This document shows, piece after piece, positions 49,867 through 58,986 of a DNA stretch of 64,000 nucleotides. Location: NCBI GenBank assembly GCA_905221605.1, contig CAJNDS010000565.1, positions 1 through 64,000 of the forward strand. The letters run 5' to 3'. Position 1 is the stretch's first letter. The number at the start of each line of letters is the position of its first letter. This stretch comes from Symbiodinium natans (taxonomy: Eukaryota > Sar > Dinophyceae > Suessiales > Symbiodiniaceae). The translations under genes and the position numbers were made by a program. The notes under the pieces are model-generated. The model did not search any database, was not told the DNA's origin, and saw nothing but the letters and a program-made list of their open reading frames with translations.

Positions 49867-50071
49867 AGGCTCACAGCCGTAGCAACTTGGTAGTGGGGTT
49901 TTTCGTGTTTTTATTCGTGCTTTCTTCTCCCTCTTTTCCTCTCTTCGCTCCCTCTTTCTCCCCCTTTCTTTTCTTCCTTTCGGTGGTGTTTGGGGTGGGT
50001 TCCGGGTGTGAGTCCTGGTCCTCCCTCTCTTCTGGTTTGTTTTCGGGCAGGCCGGCCGTGGGCGGGGTAGC

Positions 50072-53000
50072 TTGCTAGCTTGCAGTTCCACTGGAGCTCA
50101 GCCTGGGCACAGTGAAGAGCTTGAGGCCCTCGCCTCTTGCTGCATCGTCATGGCATTCCTTTCGCGATTCCTGCTGACTTTCTGGCTTTTTCTGTCCGTA
50201 TCGGCGGGCCCTGAGGTGGATGAGCTATACGCGGAACTTTTGGCCGAAGCTGAAATGCCAAGCATGATTGCCCCAATGGCAGCCCCTGCTGATACACCTG
50301 CAGCATCATCTGATGAGACTGGCGCCGACCCTGCTGGCTGGGCGTCATCTTTATCGAATGGGACTGCTGCACCACCTGCCACACCGACCCTTGGTCGCAA
50401 GTCGAAGGCGCGCCCTGGTCCTGCGAATCTCTTACATGAGCTGCTCCATGGGCCGCCAACGATCACTGCTGCTGCGGAAGACACAGACCACGAGGGTCTG
50501 ATGGACGCCTCCCCCGAAGAAGGAGCCACCGCGCAAAGTGGCACACCAGCCGAGATCTTTCTCGGGTACACGGTGAACACTGATGGCGAGACTGGCGAGG
50601 TTTGGGTTCCTGGCCCTGGGCAACATACTCCATCCCCTGCCGTGACCGCTGCTGACGAGGAGGCGTTGCAACCAAACATTCTGCCGGGCACTTCTGCATA
50701 CGACGACACTATGGTTGATGTGATGCTTGACAGCCCGGACAGTGAGCTTGAAGAGCTGCCAGCCCTGCAAGCGCAGCCTATCACTGGATCAGGGTCTGAG
50801 GCTGAATCTGAGCTTACAGAGGACCCCAGCAATTCATCAGAGCCTGAGGCCAGCTGCAGCACTGGAGTACCACATCGTCCTCCTCCAGCCGTTACACCGC
50901 GCTCCGGGGTATATGTTCACAGTCAAGCCTGCCAGGCGGTACCGGCCACACGCAGCGTGTCAGTACAAGCGGAGGGCTCGGCCATCGATGACGCGATACA
51001 GAAGCGGACCATGCCACGTCCGCTACCAGCACCCAAGTACAGGCGAGAAGGCCGGTCAAGCGATCTTTCTTGCCCTTTCCTTCGGGTTTGTCTCGGGTTT
51101 TGGGTTGTCCACTTCAGTCCTGTAATGTACACAACGGCTGATATGTATTCACTGTTTTTGCAGGCTGAAGTAATGATGTGCGATGACGCGCGCACGATCC
51201 TTACCTGGCAGGACATCGCTGCAGTCCCTTGCCCTCATGTGCATGCACCGTGCCACACATGCCCACCAAAGCAACAGGATGCTGCTGAATCACCTGGCAC
51301 CCTTGTCATCAGACCGGACCGCTTGGATCCAACTGAACTTGTGTGCTGCGCATGTTCAATTCATGGCACCATGCTATGTACATCCCTCACTGCAGGATCA
51401 GCCACGTGCGGACAGCTGAGTTCGATTTTGGGCGGACACCTTGCACGGACTGTGTCCTCCGTAGCCAGGGTAGACTGTCACCACCAAATGCCACGAAGCT
51501 GGATGCAAAATGCAGCACTATGCACAGAGAGAACGGACCCATCCTGGGACCCTTTGCCTCGGTCACCTTGTCCTCGAAGAGGCATCATGCACCGACACTC
51601 ACGGGCAATACGTGCTTGCATCCTCAGGTTCCTTTCTGGCTTGCCTGTTGGTAGAGGGGCCATTGCATCTTTTGCAATTCCTGTCAGAACTGCTCCTTGG
51701 TGCCTGCCTGATAAGCCCGACACTTGTCCTCCCATGCCCCCACCCTGGCCTTCACTGTGCGCCCAGGACATGGAGAGACTGTATAGCTCGAGCAGTGGCA
51801 GCAGCGAGACCCACGACGCCACGGACTATCCCAGCAGGGAAAGTCAGCTGGATGTGAGTGTGGAACATGATAGAATCCTGCTTGTGTGTCCTCACCTTGA
51901 TCCACAGGTCCCTGTTTCGGCTACCGAAGCAGCCCGCATTGTCTTTCAGGCTTGGAAAGAGCTCACCACCAACACGACCCGGCACTCCCGGCTTATGTCC
52001 AGTGGCACCAGCAGACAAGTCAGGCCGCGACTCATTGCCCACTCTACGTCAGGGATCTCCGCTAACAATCCTGACACAGCCTTGCCCTCGGTGACCCATA
52101 CCCAACATGATGAATGGTGTCGAGCCCTTGGACAGCACATTGATGCTGAGCTGAACGCCATGCCTGATGCAGACAGGGACAGGGCGGTTCAAAGGCTTCT
52201 CTTGATCATACGGCGCGATGCCCCTGATGCTTCTTGCTGCGCCCTCAGCTTTCTGTGGCAACTCGGCGACCAGCCCCACTGCACATTGCGCCGTCTCAGG
52301 ATGAGATCATGCGACTGGGGCCGACCTCCTGGGCATATGAACAGCCAACAGCACCATGCCCCGTTCAGCATGTTGCGTCGGAAAACTGCACTGTTGCACA
52401 CCTGTTGCATCTGTACTTATACCGGCCGATGTCAATGGACCTGCAGTCCGCAGCAGCATATTCATGCCACTGTTCACCATGTGATCCCAGCAAAGCCCTC
52501 ACACTTGAGTGCTGATCCTCACCGCTGGGTTGGTTGTCTCAAGCCCTTGAATTGTGACACTGCGCCCTTGCTTGGGTGCTGTGACATCTTACCTGCGTTG
52601 TTCCGGCCTCAATGCACTCGCCTGGTGTTCACGGCACTGCACAAGTTGAGACTGCTACCGTCACTTTGCCCTGCCGCAGGTCTGTTTCATCTTCCACTGC
52701 ACTACATGCACCAGGCGTTGCATTCCTCTGCTCGTGCCAGACTGCCAGCCTTGCAACAAGTCTGTGGTGCCAAAGGTCCCCTGCTCGCCTATCATGATAT
52801 AGGCCGATGGTCGAGCCTTTCTTACCGCACCTGTCTCTCATGTTGCTGGCTTGCATGCACTGCACCGGTGGATGCATCAGGCAAGATAGATGCCATCTAC
52901 TCTACGATGTGCCATCTGTGGGGTGCTCATTATGCTCAATGCTGTTCGCAGTGCATCCACTTTCATGCATACGCCTCACATGAGACGACCTTGTATCCTT

Positions 53001-56000
53001 CTGATTGGTTTTGCTGCCTCCCACGCTGCCCCTATAACTGCTCAAGACAGACTGCCTCCGCGTCTGATTGGATTAAGGCATATACATCATGCCGCCCCGG
53101 AAGCTTGGCGCCGTCCGACGACGGCCCTCAATGGCCCCTGATGCCCCTGCATCCATCCTTCGCCGAGGACGATTCTCGAGTGATACAGGGCATGGGGGAA
53201 GAGGACGACCCGCTGAAGCCACAGCAGACAACAGCCTCTCAGACTGCGATTCCGAGGGCACCTCTGAGGCACCCCGGACGACTCACACCACCGGTGCTGC
53301 TACACGCCCGAACAGGGAATCCGCCACTGAGGCGCCCTCTTCTTCCTCGACCAGGACAGCTCTGGCCCTACGACGGGGTCTCGATGCCAGGCATGGCAAC
53401 CATGGATCAACCAGGTCTCGGTCCCCTTCGCACTGTGAGGGACGTACATCCTCACCCCGGCCACACGCCGAACTTAGTCGAGTGGACAGTCTACGCGAGC
53501 CGGGTGGGCCACCACCGCCCACCGGGATCAGACCACCACATCCTGGATCTGCAGAAGACCATGCTGAAGGTACTGGAACCACCGCGGCAACTGGTACCTT
53601 ACCCTTCGCCGGGCCAGCGGGACCGCCACCTCCGAGACCGGCAGCTGTCACCATCCCTATTCAGTACTCCCCTGCAGGTACACCGCATTTGCTTCTACCA
53701 CCGGGCTTCACACTGGTCCATTGGTGCATCAGTCATTGCCCCTGCAGTCACCGACACGCTGAACGGTGACTTCGCCGCTCTCCCTGAGCCGCCACAGCCT
53801 GAGCTCACAGACATCTCCCTTTGTCTCCTGCCAAAACCAGCTAAAGTTGCACAGCAGCCGGCTGATGTACGCCCCATCAGTTTGCTGCACCCTGTGAATA
53901 AGATTCAAGCTGGTATGCTGGCCCGCATTGTTAAGCCCTACCTCACCTCGTACCTGCAAGACATCCCTCAATACGCATACGTAAGTGAGCGCTCTGCTCC
54001 TGAAGCACTCTGTCGCGTCTTTTCGCACCTGTACAAAGTACGCCAAAATGCTCCCACCAAGGAGGGCATGGTACAGCGGCGCCAGCAAGGTGTCCTACGC
54101 ACTGAATGCAAAGGGGGAATCACCTTCTCACTTGATGTTGCCAAAGCCTTTGACACAATACCGAGGTGGGTCATCAAGCGTGCCTGTGAGGATGCCCAGA
54201 TTCCTCCAGAGGTCATCCAACATATCACAGCTGTTCACGAGCAACTGAATGTTGGCCTATGTCATTTTGGTCATAAGGGATCCTGCCGCACCAGTCGCGG
54301 CATACGCCAAGGCTGCAACTTGGCGCCATCTCTATGGAGTCTTGCGACGGCCTATGTCCACAGGCACCTTCGCTCCACCCTCGGTCCGGAGATTGACAGC
54401 ATCATCACATGGTTTGCCGACGATGTCATAGCCCAATGGCAGGTCCAATCCATTCAAGAACTTCGAAGTGCCTTGAGCCAATTATCAGCGCTTGTTGCAG
54501 CATTACGTCAATTTGGAATGGATGTGAGCTCTCAGAAGAGTGTCATTCTGTACTCGCTGCATGGTACAAAGGCAGCCCAATTCCTGCATTCATCCAGGAT
54601 CAAACGTGCTGATAAGTGGCATCTAAGAACTAGTCCTGACCTTGACTTCCCCATAGTCCGGCAACATAAGTATCTGGGGGTGATAATTTCCTATGGCAGC
54701 TTTGAGACACACACCTTGGATCACCGCATGAAATGTGCCTCGGCCACCTTTGCGCGATTGCGACACATCCTTTGCACCAAAAATGTTCTTTCCACTGCAA
54801 AAAGAGTCTTGCTTTGGCGCACGATTGTTTGGCCGACCCTTAAGTATGGGCTTTCATCCCTGCTGATGTCTTATAAAGACCATGCACGCCTCACCGGATA
54901 CGTTGCCAGACAGTTGCGCACCATTACGGGACAGCTCGCGCATCTCACGCATGAGCCGACACATGACTTCCTTCGGAAATGGAACGCGCGACCCGGGACT
55001 TCCCTGCATGCGGAAGTTGTCACAAATCAGCAAAGATACCATCGGCAAACTGGATTGTGTGCGGAGAGAGTCACACAATGGTTCCATCTTCTTCTTGCCA
55101 CATATAACACCGATGAGAGTCTGCCATCTGCCTCTAGACTCACGCCAGTTGAAGCCATTGTGACCCAGGTCCATCAGTGCCAAGATTGGCCCTCTTGTTT
55201 TGCCACGGCTGGACTTTTGAAAATACATAGGGTAAAGGCCCATAAATACGAAAAAGTCACTGCACAACGCAAACAAGCCCAGATGCAAAATCAGGTCGAG
55301 CATTCGTTGAAGGGTGTGCCCACTTGCCGGCACTGCAAGCATGAGTTCAACGGCTGGCGCAACTTCAACACACACATACTTCTTGGGAACTGCCCTGTGC
55401 TAGGCTTGCGTTCCGCCGGCTCTTCTGTCCCCAACGCCTCCACCACCGGGGGCACGGAGCATAGCACCGAGCCTACGCCGCAGACTACAGCTATGCCGGA
55501 ATCTGCATACGCACCCACCATTTCGCTTGAGGCCACCTACCAAGAACTTCAAGTGACCCGTGGAGACCAATGGAAGCTGGTGACACAAAACCAGGCGCTG
55601 CGCTCACGCATGAAAAACCATTGCCCTGAGTGCAATCTGTATGCAGCAGACTCCCCCAGAATAAAGGTGCACATGAAAGCCAAACATCACGATAGCCTTG
55701 ATTTGCTCGAGCACGCCGAAGCTCTCTCCTCTTGTGTGCGTACTGGCAAGCCCTGCCTGTACTGTGGCCAGCACATCCCTAAGACGACATTTGAGGGCAC
55801 GCATGCGGTTGGCTGTTTTGTGCTTTGGCAAACAATGTATGTCATGCTACAGAGCGGTGTCATCCCGTCAGGTCTTGACTATGACAGCAAGCGATTCAGG
55901 AATTCCAGATGGGGACGAGCTAGACTTGTTTCGGAAGTTCATGCCGAGCCAACAGACAGAAGGGGAAGGCGCGACGGTACAGGAAAGGGCGGCCAAGCAG

Positions 56001-57415
56001 CAGAGGACCCAGACGGGACAGAAGGGAGGCAGTGGAAAACTCGGGAAGGGCAAGGGCAACCATCGCGGGCAAATGGCACCCACTCGATCCAGGCGTTCCT
56101 CCGAAAAATCCCAAAGCATGAGCGACCAGAACCTGCACCTGCTGTGTCAGCTGCTGATCCGAATGGTCCTCCGCCAGGGGGATGCACTGCGGATCATAGC
56201 CCTCGACACCTCCTTCGTCGTGTGGCTCAGGACGGGCTTGCCAGCAGGGGTACCGGAGGCGATGTTCACGGCAGCCCAGAAGTGGAAAGAGCTGAGGGAA
56301 CAAGGGGGAGTCAAGGCGCCGCTTCGACATGTGCTCTGGATGTGTCTTCTGACAGAGCTGGAGGCCAGGACAAATCCAGCCAAGTTGACGGCGGAACAGA
56401 AGGGACCTCTGGCAAAGATGGGCTTTCTCAAGGACGATCATTGGCCGTTCCTGAAATGGTCTTTCGACGAGGAACAATTGGTTCAGGACACCGCTCGCTC
56501 CCCACTCTCCATGCAAGATGCCCATCAGCAGGTGAAGGATCTTTTGTCTCTGTCTCAGGATCCCTCAGTAATCACGCGGTTCCATCCCACACGGCCCCTT
56601 GCCCCGGAGCTGAAGGGCCCCAACATCACGTTCTTGATGTCAGTTGCACTGCGGTCGGAGCAAGCCAACGAACTCCACTCGATCCTCCTGAAGCTGGCCG
56701 GCAATGCTTGCACACAGATCGTAGGCATGTCACATCGTCAGGAAAGACTCAGCCGCTCCAACCTCGAGAAGCAGCTCTCGAAGTTCCTGCAGACAGGTGC
56801 ACTGCCATCCATCGCAGCCGGGGAGTCACAGATCACGCCCATGCAGGCGGGACACCCGCACCTGCTATCCCCGCCTCCATGGGGGGACCAAGCACCCATA
56901 TCGACCAGCAACTTGTTCTCCGTGCCAAACTTCTCAATCGTAGTAACACATGCTACACTAATGCTGTGGTTCATGCACTACTGTGGCTGGCATGCCGCAC
57001 TTGCAGTCCAACCATGCCATCAGGACTGATGAAGGCGTTCCAGGTGGCTATCAAGGATCGTAAGGGCTTGCATGTCTGGCAGCTTCTTGCATGGCGACAG
57101 CTCATGAAGGATTGGGCACAACCGAACAGGCAGCATGATGCTGCTGAGCTCTTCACTTTCTTTCAGGACAGAGGCTTTGCTGACATGTTCGAAGGAAATT
57201 GGCAACGCAGAACTCTCACAGATGGCAACATGTGCGTTGAGGAAGCTGGCAGCACGATGCCTCTACTTTTGCCCACGCCTCTGTTTGCTCACTGCACACC
57301 TCAGAACCTGTTGGATACATGGTATACTCAGGCTGGATTCGCAGGATTGCTGACGGCTCCCACTCATCTGATTGTCCAGATCAATCGTTTTGCCACTGCT
57401 GAAGACAATAAGTAA
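50072..57415 (+). CDS. LINE polyprotein: RT, zinc fingers, N-terminal half of USP
   Basis: 2447 aa. The RT core spans about 1250-1480: PADVRPISLLH, SLDVAKAFDTIPR (about 1353), GIRQGCNLAPSLW (about 1410), and F-A-D-D (about 1447, catalytic Asp pair). It is followed by the thumb with HKYLGVIIS. Zinc-finger-like motifs lie at about 1752 (CRHC...H) and 1851 (CPEC...H-x4-H), with a C-x2-C near 1890. Residues about 1935-2270 are low-quality and probably out of frame. The USP Cys box NRSNTCYTNAVVHALLW has its nucleophile at C2294, and RQHDAAELFTFFQD (about 2354) is the Q-D-A-x-E box. It ends at a stop within the USP just before the His box. Cys-rich N-terminal half unassigned. RT would copy the element RNA at nicked DNA; the USP would cleave ubiquitin from proteins. 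Confidence 0.82.
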   Translation: MLACSSTGAQPGHSEELEALASCCIVMAFLSRFLLTFWLFLSVSAGPEVDELYAELLAEAEMPSMIAPMAAPADTPAASSDETGADPAGWASSLSNGTAAPPATPTLGRKSKARPGPANLLHELLHGPPTITAAAEDTDHEGLMDASPEEGATAQSGTPAEIFLGYTVNTDGETGEVWVPGPGQHTPSPAVTAADEEALQPNILPGTSAYDDTMVDVMLDSPDSELEELPALQAQPITGSGSEAESELTEDPSNSSEPEASCSTGVPHRPPPAVTPRSGVYVHSQACQAVPATRSVSVQAEGSAIDDAIQKRTMPRPLPAPKYRREGRSSDLSCPFLRVCLGFWVVHFSPVMYTTADMYSLFLQAEVMMCDDARTILTWQDIAAVPCPHVHAPCHTCPPKQQDAAESPGTLVIRPDRLDPTELVCCACSIHGTMLCTSLTAGSATCGQLSSILGGHLARTVSSVARVDCHHQMPRSWMQNAALCTERTDPSWDPLPRSPCPRRGIMHRHSRAIRACILRFLSGLPVGRGAIASFAIPVRTAPWCLPDKPDTCPPMPPPWPSLCAQDMERLYSSSSGSSETHDATDYPSRESQLDVSVEHDRILLVCPHLDPQVPVSATEAARIVFQAWKELTTNTTRHSRLMSSGTSRQVRPRLIAHSTSGISANNPDTALPSVTHTQHDEWCRALGQHIDAELNAMPDADRDRAVQRLLLIIRRDAPDASCCALSFLWQLGDQPHCTLRRLRMRSCDWGRPPGHMNSQQHHAPFSMLRRKTALLHTCCICTYTGRCQWTCSPQQHIHATVHHVIPAKPSHLSADPHRWVGCLKPLNCDTAPLLGCCDILPALFRPQCTRLVFTALHKLRLLPSLCPAAGLFHLPLHYMHQALHSSARARLPALQQVCGAKGPLLAYHDIGRWSSLSYRTCLSCCWLACTAPVDASGKIDAIYSTMCHLWGAHYAQCCSQCIHFHAYASHETTLYPSDWFCCLPRCPYNCSRQTASASDWIKAYTSCRPGSLAPSDDGPQWPLMPLHPSFAEDDSRVIQGMGEEDDPLKPQQTTASQTAIPRAPLRHPGRLTPPVLLHARTGNPPLRRPLLPRPGQLWPYDGVSMPGMATMDQPGLGPLRTVRDVHPHPGHTPNLVEWTVYASRVGHHRPPGSDHHILDLQKTMLKVLEPPRQLVPYPSPGQRDRHLRDRQLSPSLFSTPLQVHRICFYHRASHWSIGASVIAPAVTDTLNGDFAALPEPPQPELTDISLCLLPKPAKVAQQPADVRPISLLHPVNKIQAGMLARIVKPYLTSYLQDIPQYAYVSERSAPEALCRVFSHLYKVRQNAPTKEGMVQRRQQGVLRTECKGGITFSLDVAKAFDTIPRWVIKRACEDAQIPPEVIQHITAVHEQLNVGLCHFGHKGSCRTSRGIRQGCNLAPSLWSLATAYVHRHLRSTLGPEIDSIITWFADDVIAQWQVQSIQELRSALSQLSALVAALRQFGMDVSSQKSVILYSLHGTKAAQFLHSSRIKRADKWHLRTSPDLDFPIVRQHKYLGVIISYGSFETHTLDHRMKCASATFARLRHILCTKNVLSTAKRVLLWRTIVWPTLKYGLSSLLMSYKDHARLTGYVARQLRTITGQLAHLTHEPTHDFLRKWNARPGTSLHAEVVTNQQRYHRQTGLCAERVTQWFHLLLATYNTDESLPSASRLTPVEAIVTQVHQCQDWPSCFATAGLLKIHRVKAHKYEKVTAQRKQAQMQNQVEHSLKGVPTCRHCKHEFNGWRNFNTHILLGNCPVLGLRSAGSSVPNASTTGGTEHSTEPTPQTTAMPESAYAPTISLEATYQELQVTRGDQWKLVTQNQALRSRMKNHCPECNLYAADSPRIKVHMKAKHHDSLDLLEHAEALSSCVRTGKPCLYCGQHIPKTTFEGTHAVGCFVLWQTMYVMLQSGVIPSGLDYDSKRFRNSRWGRARLVSEVHAEPTDRRGRRDGTGKGGQAAEDPDGTEGRQWKTREGQGQPSRANGTHSIQAFLRKIPKHERPEPAPAVSAADPNGPPPGGCTADHSPRHLLRRVAQDGLASRGTGGDVHGSPEVERAEGTRGSQGAASTCALDVSSDRAGGQDKSSQVDGGTEGTSGKDGLSQGRSLAVPEMVFRRGTIGSGHRSLPTLHARCPSAGEGSFVSVSGSLSNHAVPSHTAPCPGAEGPQHHVLDVSCTAVGASQRTPLDPPEAGRQCLHTDRRHVTSSGKTQPLQPREAALEVPADRCTAIHRSRGVTDHAHAGGTPAPAIPASMGGPSTHIDQQLVLRAKLLNRSNTCYTNAVVHALLWLACRTCSPTMPSGLMKAFQVAIKDRKGLHVWQLLAWRQLMKDWAQPNRQHDAAELFTFFQDRGFADMFEGNWQRRTLTDGNMCVEEAGSTMPLLLPTPLFAHCTPQNLLDTWYTQAGFAGLLTAPTHLIVQINRFATAEDNK
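55698..57029 (+). CDS. Alternative-frame segment of the LINE polyprotein
   Basis: 443-aa frame overlapping the main one. From about 55890 to 56880 it looks far more protein-like than the main frame. It has a basic Gly/Lys linker, then an ordered helical domain: LLCQLLIRMVLRQGDALR, DTSFVVWLRTG, PEAMFTAAQKWKELREQG, LRHVLWMCLLTELEAR, LKDDHWPFLKWSFDEEQ. The main frame there is Gly/Arg/Pro/Ser-rich. The likely history is two frameshifts (near 55880 and 56890) in a once continuous ORF. The domain family is not recognised. Confidence 0.5.
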   Translation: MICSSTPKLSPLVCVLASPACTVASTSLRRHLRARMRLAVLCFGKQCMSCYRAVSSRQVLTMTASDSGIPDGDELDLFRKFMPSQQTEGEGATVQERAAKQQRTQTGQKGGSGKLGKGKGNHRGQMAPTRSRRSSEKSQSMSDQNLHLLCQLLIRMVLRQGDALRIIALDTSFVVWLRTGLPAGVPEAMFTAAQKWKELREQGGVKAPLRHVLWMCLLTELEARTNPAKLTAEQKGPLAKMGFLKDDHWPFLKWSFDEEQLVQDTARSPLSMQDAHQQVKDLLSLSQDPSVITRFHPTRPLAPELKGPNITFLMSVALRSEQANELHSILLKLAGNACTQIVGMSHRQERLSRSNLEKQLSKFLQTGALPSIAAGESQITPMQAGHPHLLSPPPWGDQAPISTSNLFSVPNFSIVVTHATLMLWFMHYCGWHAALAVQPCHQD

Positions 57416-57683
57416 AAGCACATGCCCAGTTGATATCATCAGCACGTTAAACGTTCCGGTGTTCACTGTGGACCTTGCCACCACGATGACCCTGTATAGA
57501 TTGCATGCCTGCATCCTGCATCTTGGTCCCACTCCAACCTCTGGGCATTACCGTTCCGTGCTTTACACTGATGACAGACGATACATCACTGATGACAACA
57601 TGGTTGCAAAGTCTCTTCTGCAGAGGGATGCTGAGCAGCTCTCACTCAATGTGTACATCCTGCTGTACTCCAAAGTTCATTAA
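57372..57683 (+). pseudogene. C-terminal half of the LINE USP domain, frame-shifted
   Basis: 103 aa. Carries the USP His box: YRLHACILHLGPTPTSGHYR with the catalytic His in SGHY (about 57540-57551). It is followed by a YITDDN segment that supplies the typical trailing Asp pair and a C-terminal strand LNVYILLYSK. It overlaps the main frame, and one indel near 57400-57415 separates the halves. Combined, the parts show Cys, QDAxE-like and His boxes in order, about 260 aa, near the lower size limit of USP catalytic domains. Confidence 0.8.
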
Positions 57684-58011
57684 TGCGTAGATCATTGGCA
57701 GCTGATGCGTTACGGCCCTGCTTGTTGCACCTGCGGCTGATGGAGGAGGACGCTCGCTCCTTTGGCCTTCTTGTAGGGCTACTTGCTACTGTCGCGCGCC
57801 GACGGGCGGAAGTGCAGTGCTATGGGTGTCGGACTTTCATCTCTGCCTTTTCTCACCTGTTTCTGCAGTTTGGCCTGCTTGGGCATTCGTGCCGGGGCCG
57901 CAAGTGTTTGTAGTTAGGAGCTTAGCTCGCTGCCATTGCGTAGCCGGACCAATTGTGTCTGCTGAGGACTCGCTAGGTGCCAGACATGGCATTGCGCCGC
58001 AAAGCAAAAAA
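57684..58011 (+). other. 3' UTR and A-rich end of the LINE
   Basis: Non-coding by eye, with short unsupported frames. Terminates in CAAAGCAAAAAA immediately before the right target duplication at 58012-58024. Confidence 0.6.
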
Positions 58012-58913
58012 GCTTTATACAAGATCAGCTCCGACAGCGACTTCTCTTCATCTTCGGAGTGCGAGGAGCCTCCAACGTCGCAGACCTCTTCACAAAATCG
58101 TTAGATGCCCGGACTACGTTGAAACACATGTTGAGCCTTGGTTTGTCCGAAGTCACTGTTGCAGCTTGCGTTGGTGAGTTGGCGTGTTTCGTTGGCTTGC
58201 TTGGTGCTGCTGTGGCTGGCAAGGATCATGTATCTCTTGCAGATCGGTATCGTTTGATGGAGTTTGCCAAGTGGTTGGTGGTTGAGTTCTGTGCGCCTCC
58301 CATGTCGAGCATGTTGGCTGCTTCGCGAGCGTGCTCCTGGGTTGGTGTGTTGACTGTCAGTGAGGCAGATGACGGCGGAGACCCGGCCACTACAGCGCAG
58401 CTTCAACAGATCTGCACTCTCCACATCCGCAGGGGGGGTTTCGTCTACTTGTGGGCTAGTACTCCGTGCACCGGTGGTTGTCTGTACCAGCATCTACATG
58501 CACGTGATCCTGCCTACAGACACGGTCGCTTGGCACGGCACTGGTCGCTACACAGGAAGCTGTGGAAGGCTTTTATGTCGCTGTGTGACTACGTCCATGC
58601 TTGGTCGATCGAATGGCCCCGAGCCTGTGCTTACTGGTCGTGGAACCAGACTATCCGTTTTCTGCAGTCGCGACCGTACATGTTGCACGATGTGTTGGTT
58701 GACGGTTGCTCGCTTGGCATGCGTGGTCGAGATGGCGGGTTGATCTACAAACGTTGGCGTGTCATCACGACGATGGAGTCGGTTGCTCGCAGCTTGTCGG
58801 TCTTTCGGTGCCCAGGTGATGGTCATCCACATTCCGCCAACTTCGATCTCAAGAATACCCAACACTACCCGGAGAAGTTGACGAACGCTTTCTTGCACGC
58901 GTTAAACGCATGA
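58012..58913 (+). CDS. Copia pol tail plus extra C-terminal domain
   Basis: The first about 30 residues complete RNase H (FIQDQLRQ then GASNVADLFTKSL, the standard copia ending). About 245 residues then follow that copia elements normally lack. They include a hydrophobic LACFVGLLGAAVAG segment, YLWASTPCTGGCLYQHL, a WSLHRKLWKAF helix, IEWPRACAYWSW, and VDGCSLGMRGRDG...RWRVITT. The order TPC, IEWP, D-G-C is reminiscent of C5-methyltransferase motifs IV, VI and VIII, without a visible S-adenosylmethionine motif I. I regard this as a hint only. First Met at 58059; originally continuous with pol. Confidence 0.65.
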
Positions 58914-58986
58914 CACCGCGAGATTTGCTCAAAATTTTCCTCTTTTACTTTGCCTTAGGTACGGTGTATAGAGCATAGGACGTGCC

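Larger units (their letters stand above)
49867..58011 (+). mobile_element. LINE-type non-LTR retrotransposon encoding a USP domain
   Basis: 8145 bp between 13-bp direct repeats, ending in an A-rich tail (CAAAGCAAAAAA) as expected from target-primed reverse transcription. Contents: about 200-bp leader, a 2447-aa frame with RT, C2H2-type zinc fingers and the first half of a ubiquitin-specific protease, then the second half in another frame, and about 330 bp of 3' UTR. Insertion was into the RNase H of the copia element. I did not recognise an apurinic-type endonuclease; several internal frame changes may hide it. A spliced-leader-like CCGTAGC lies 10 bp from the 5' end. Confidence 0.85.

Noticed and set aside
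53089-53769. 226-aa frame inside the LINE
   Set aside because: Gly/Pro/Thr-rich and disordered. It could be the original linker frame before the RT, but evidence is too weak for a separate call.
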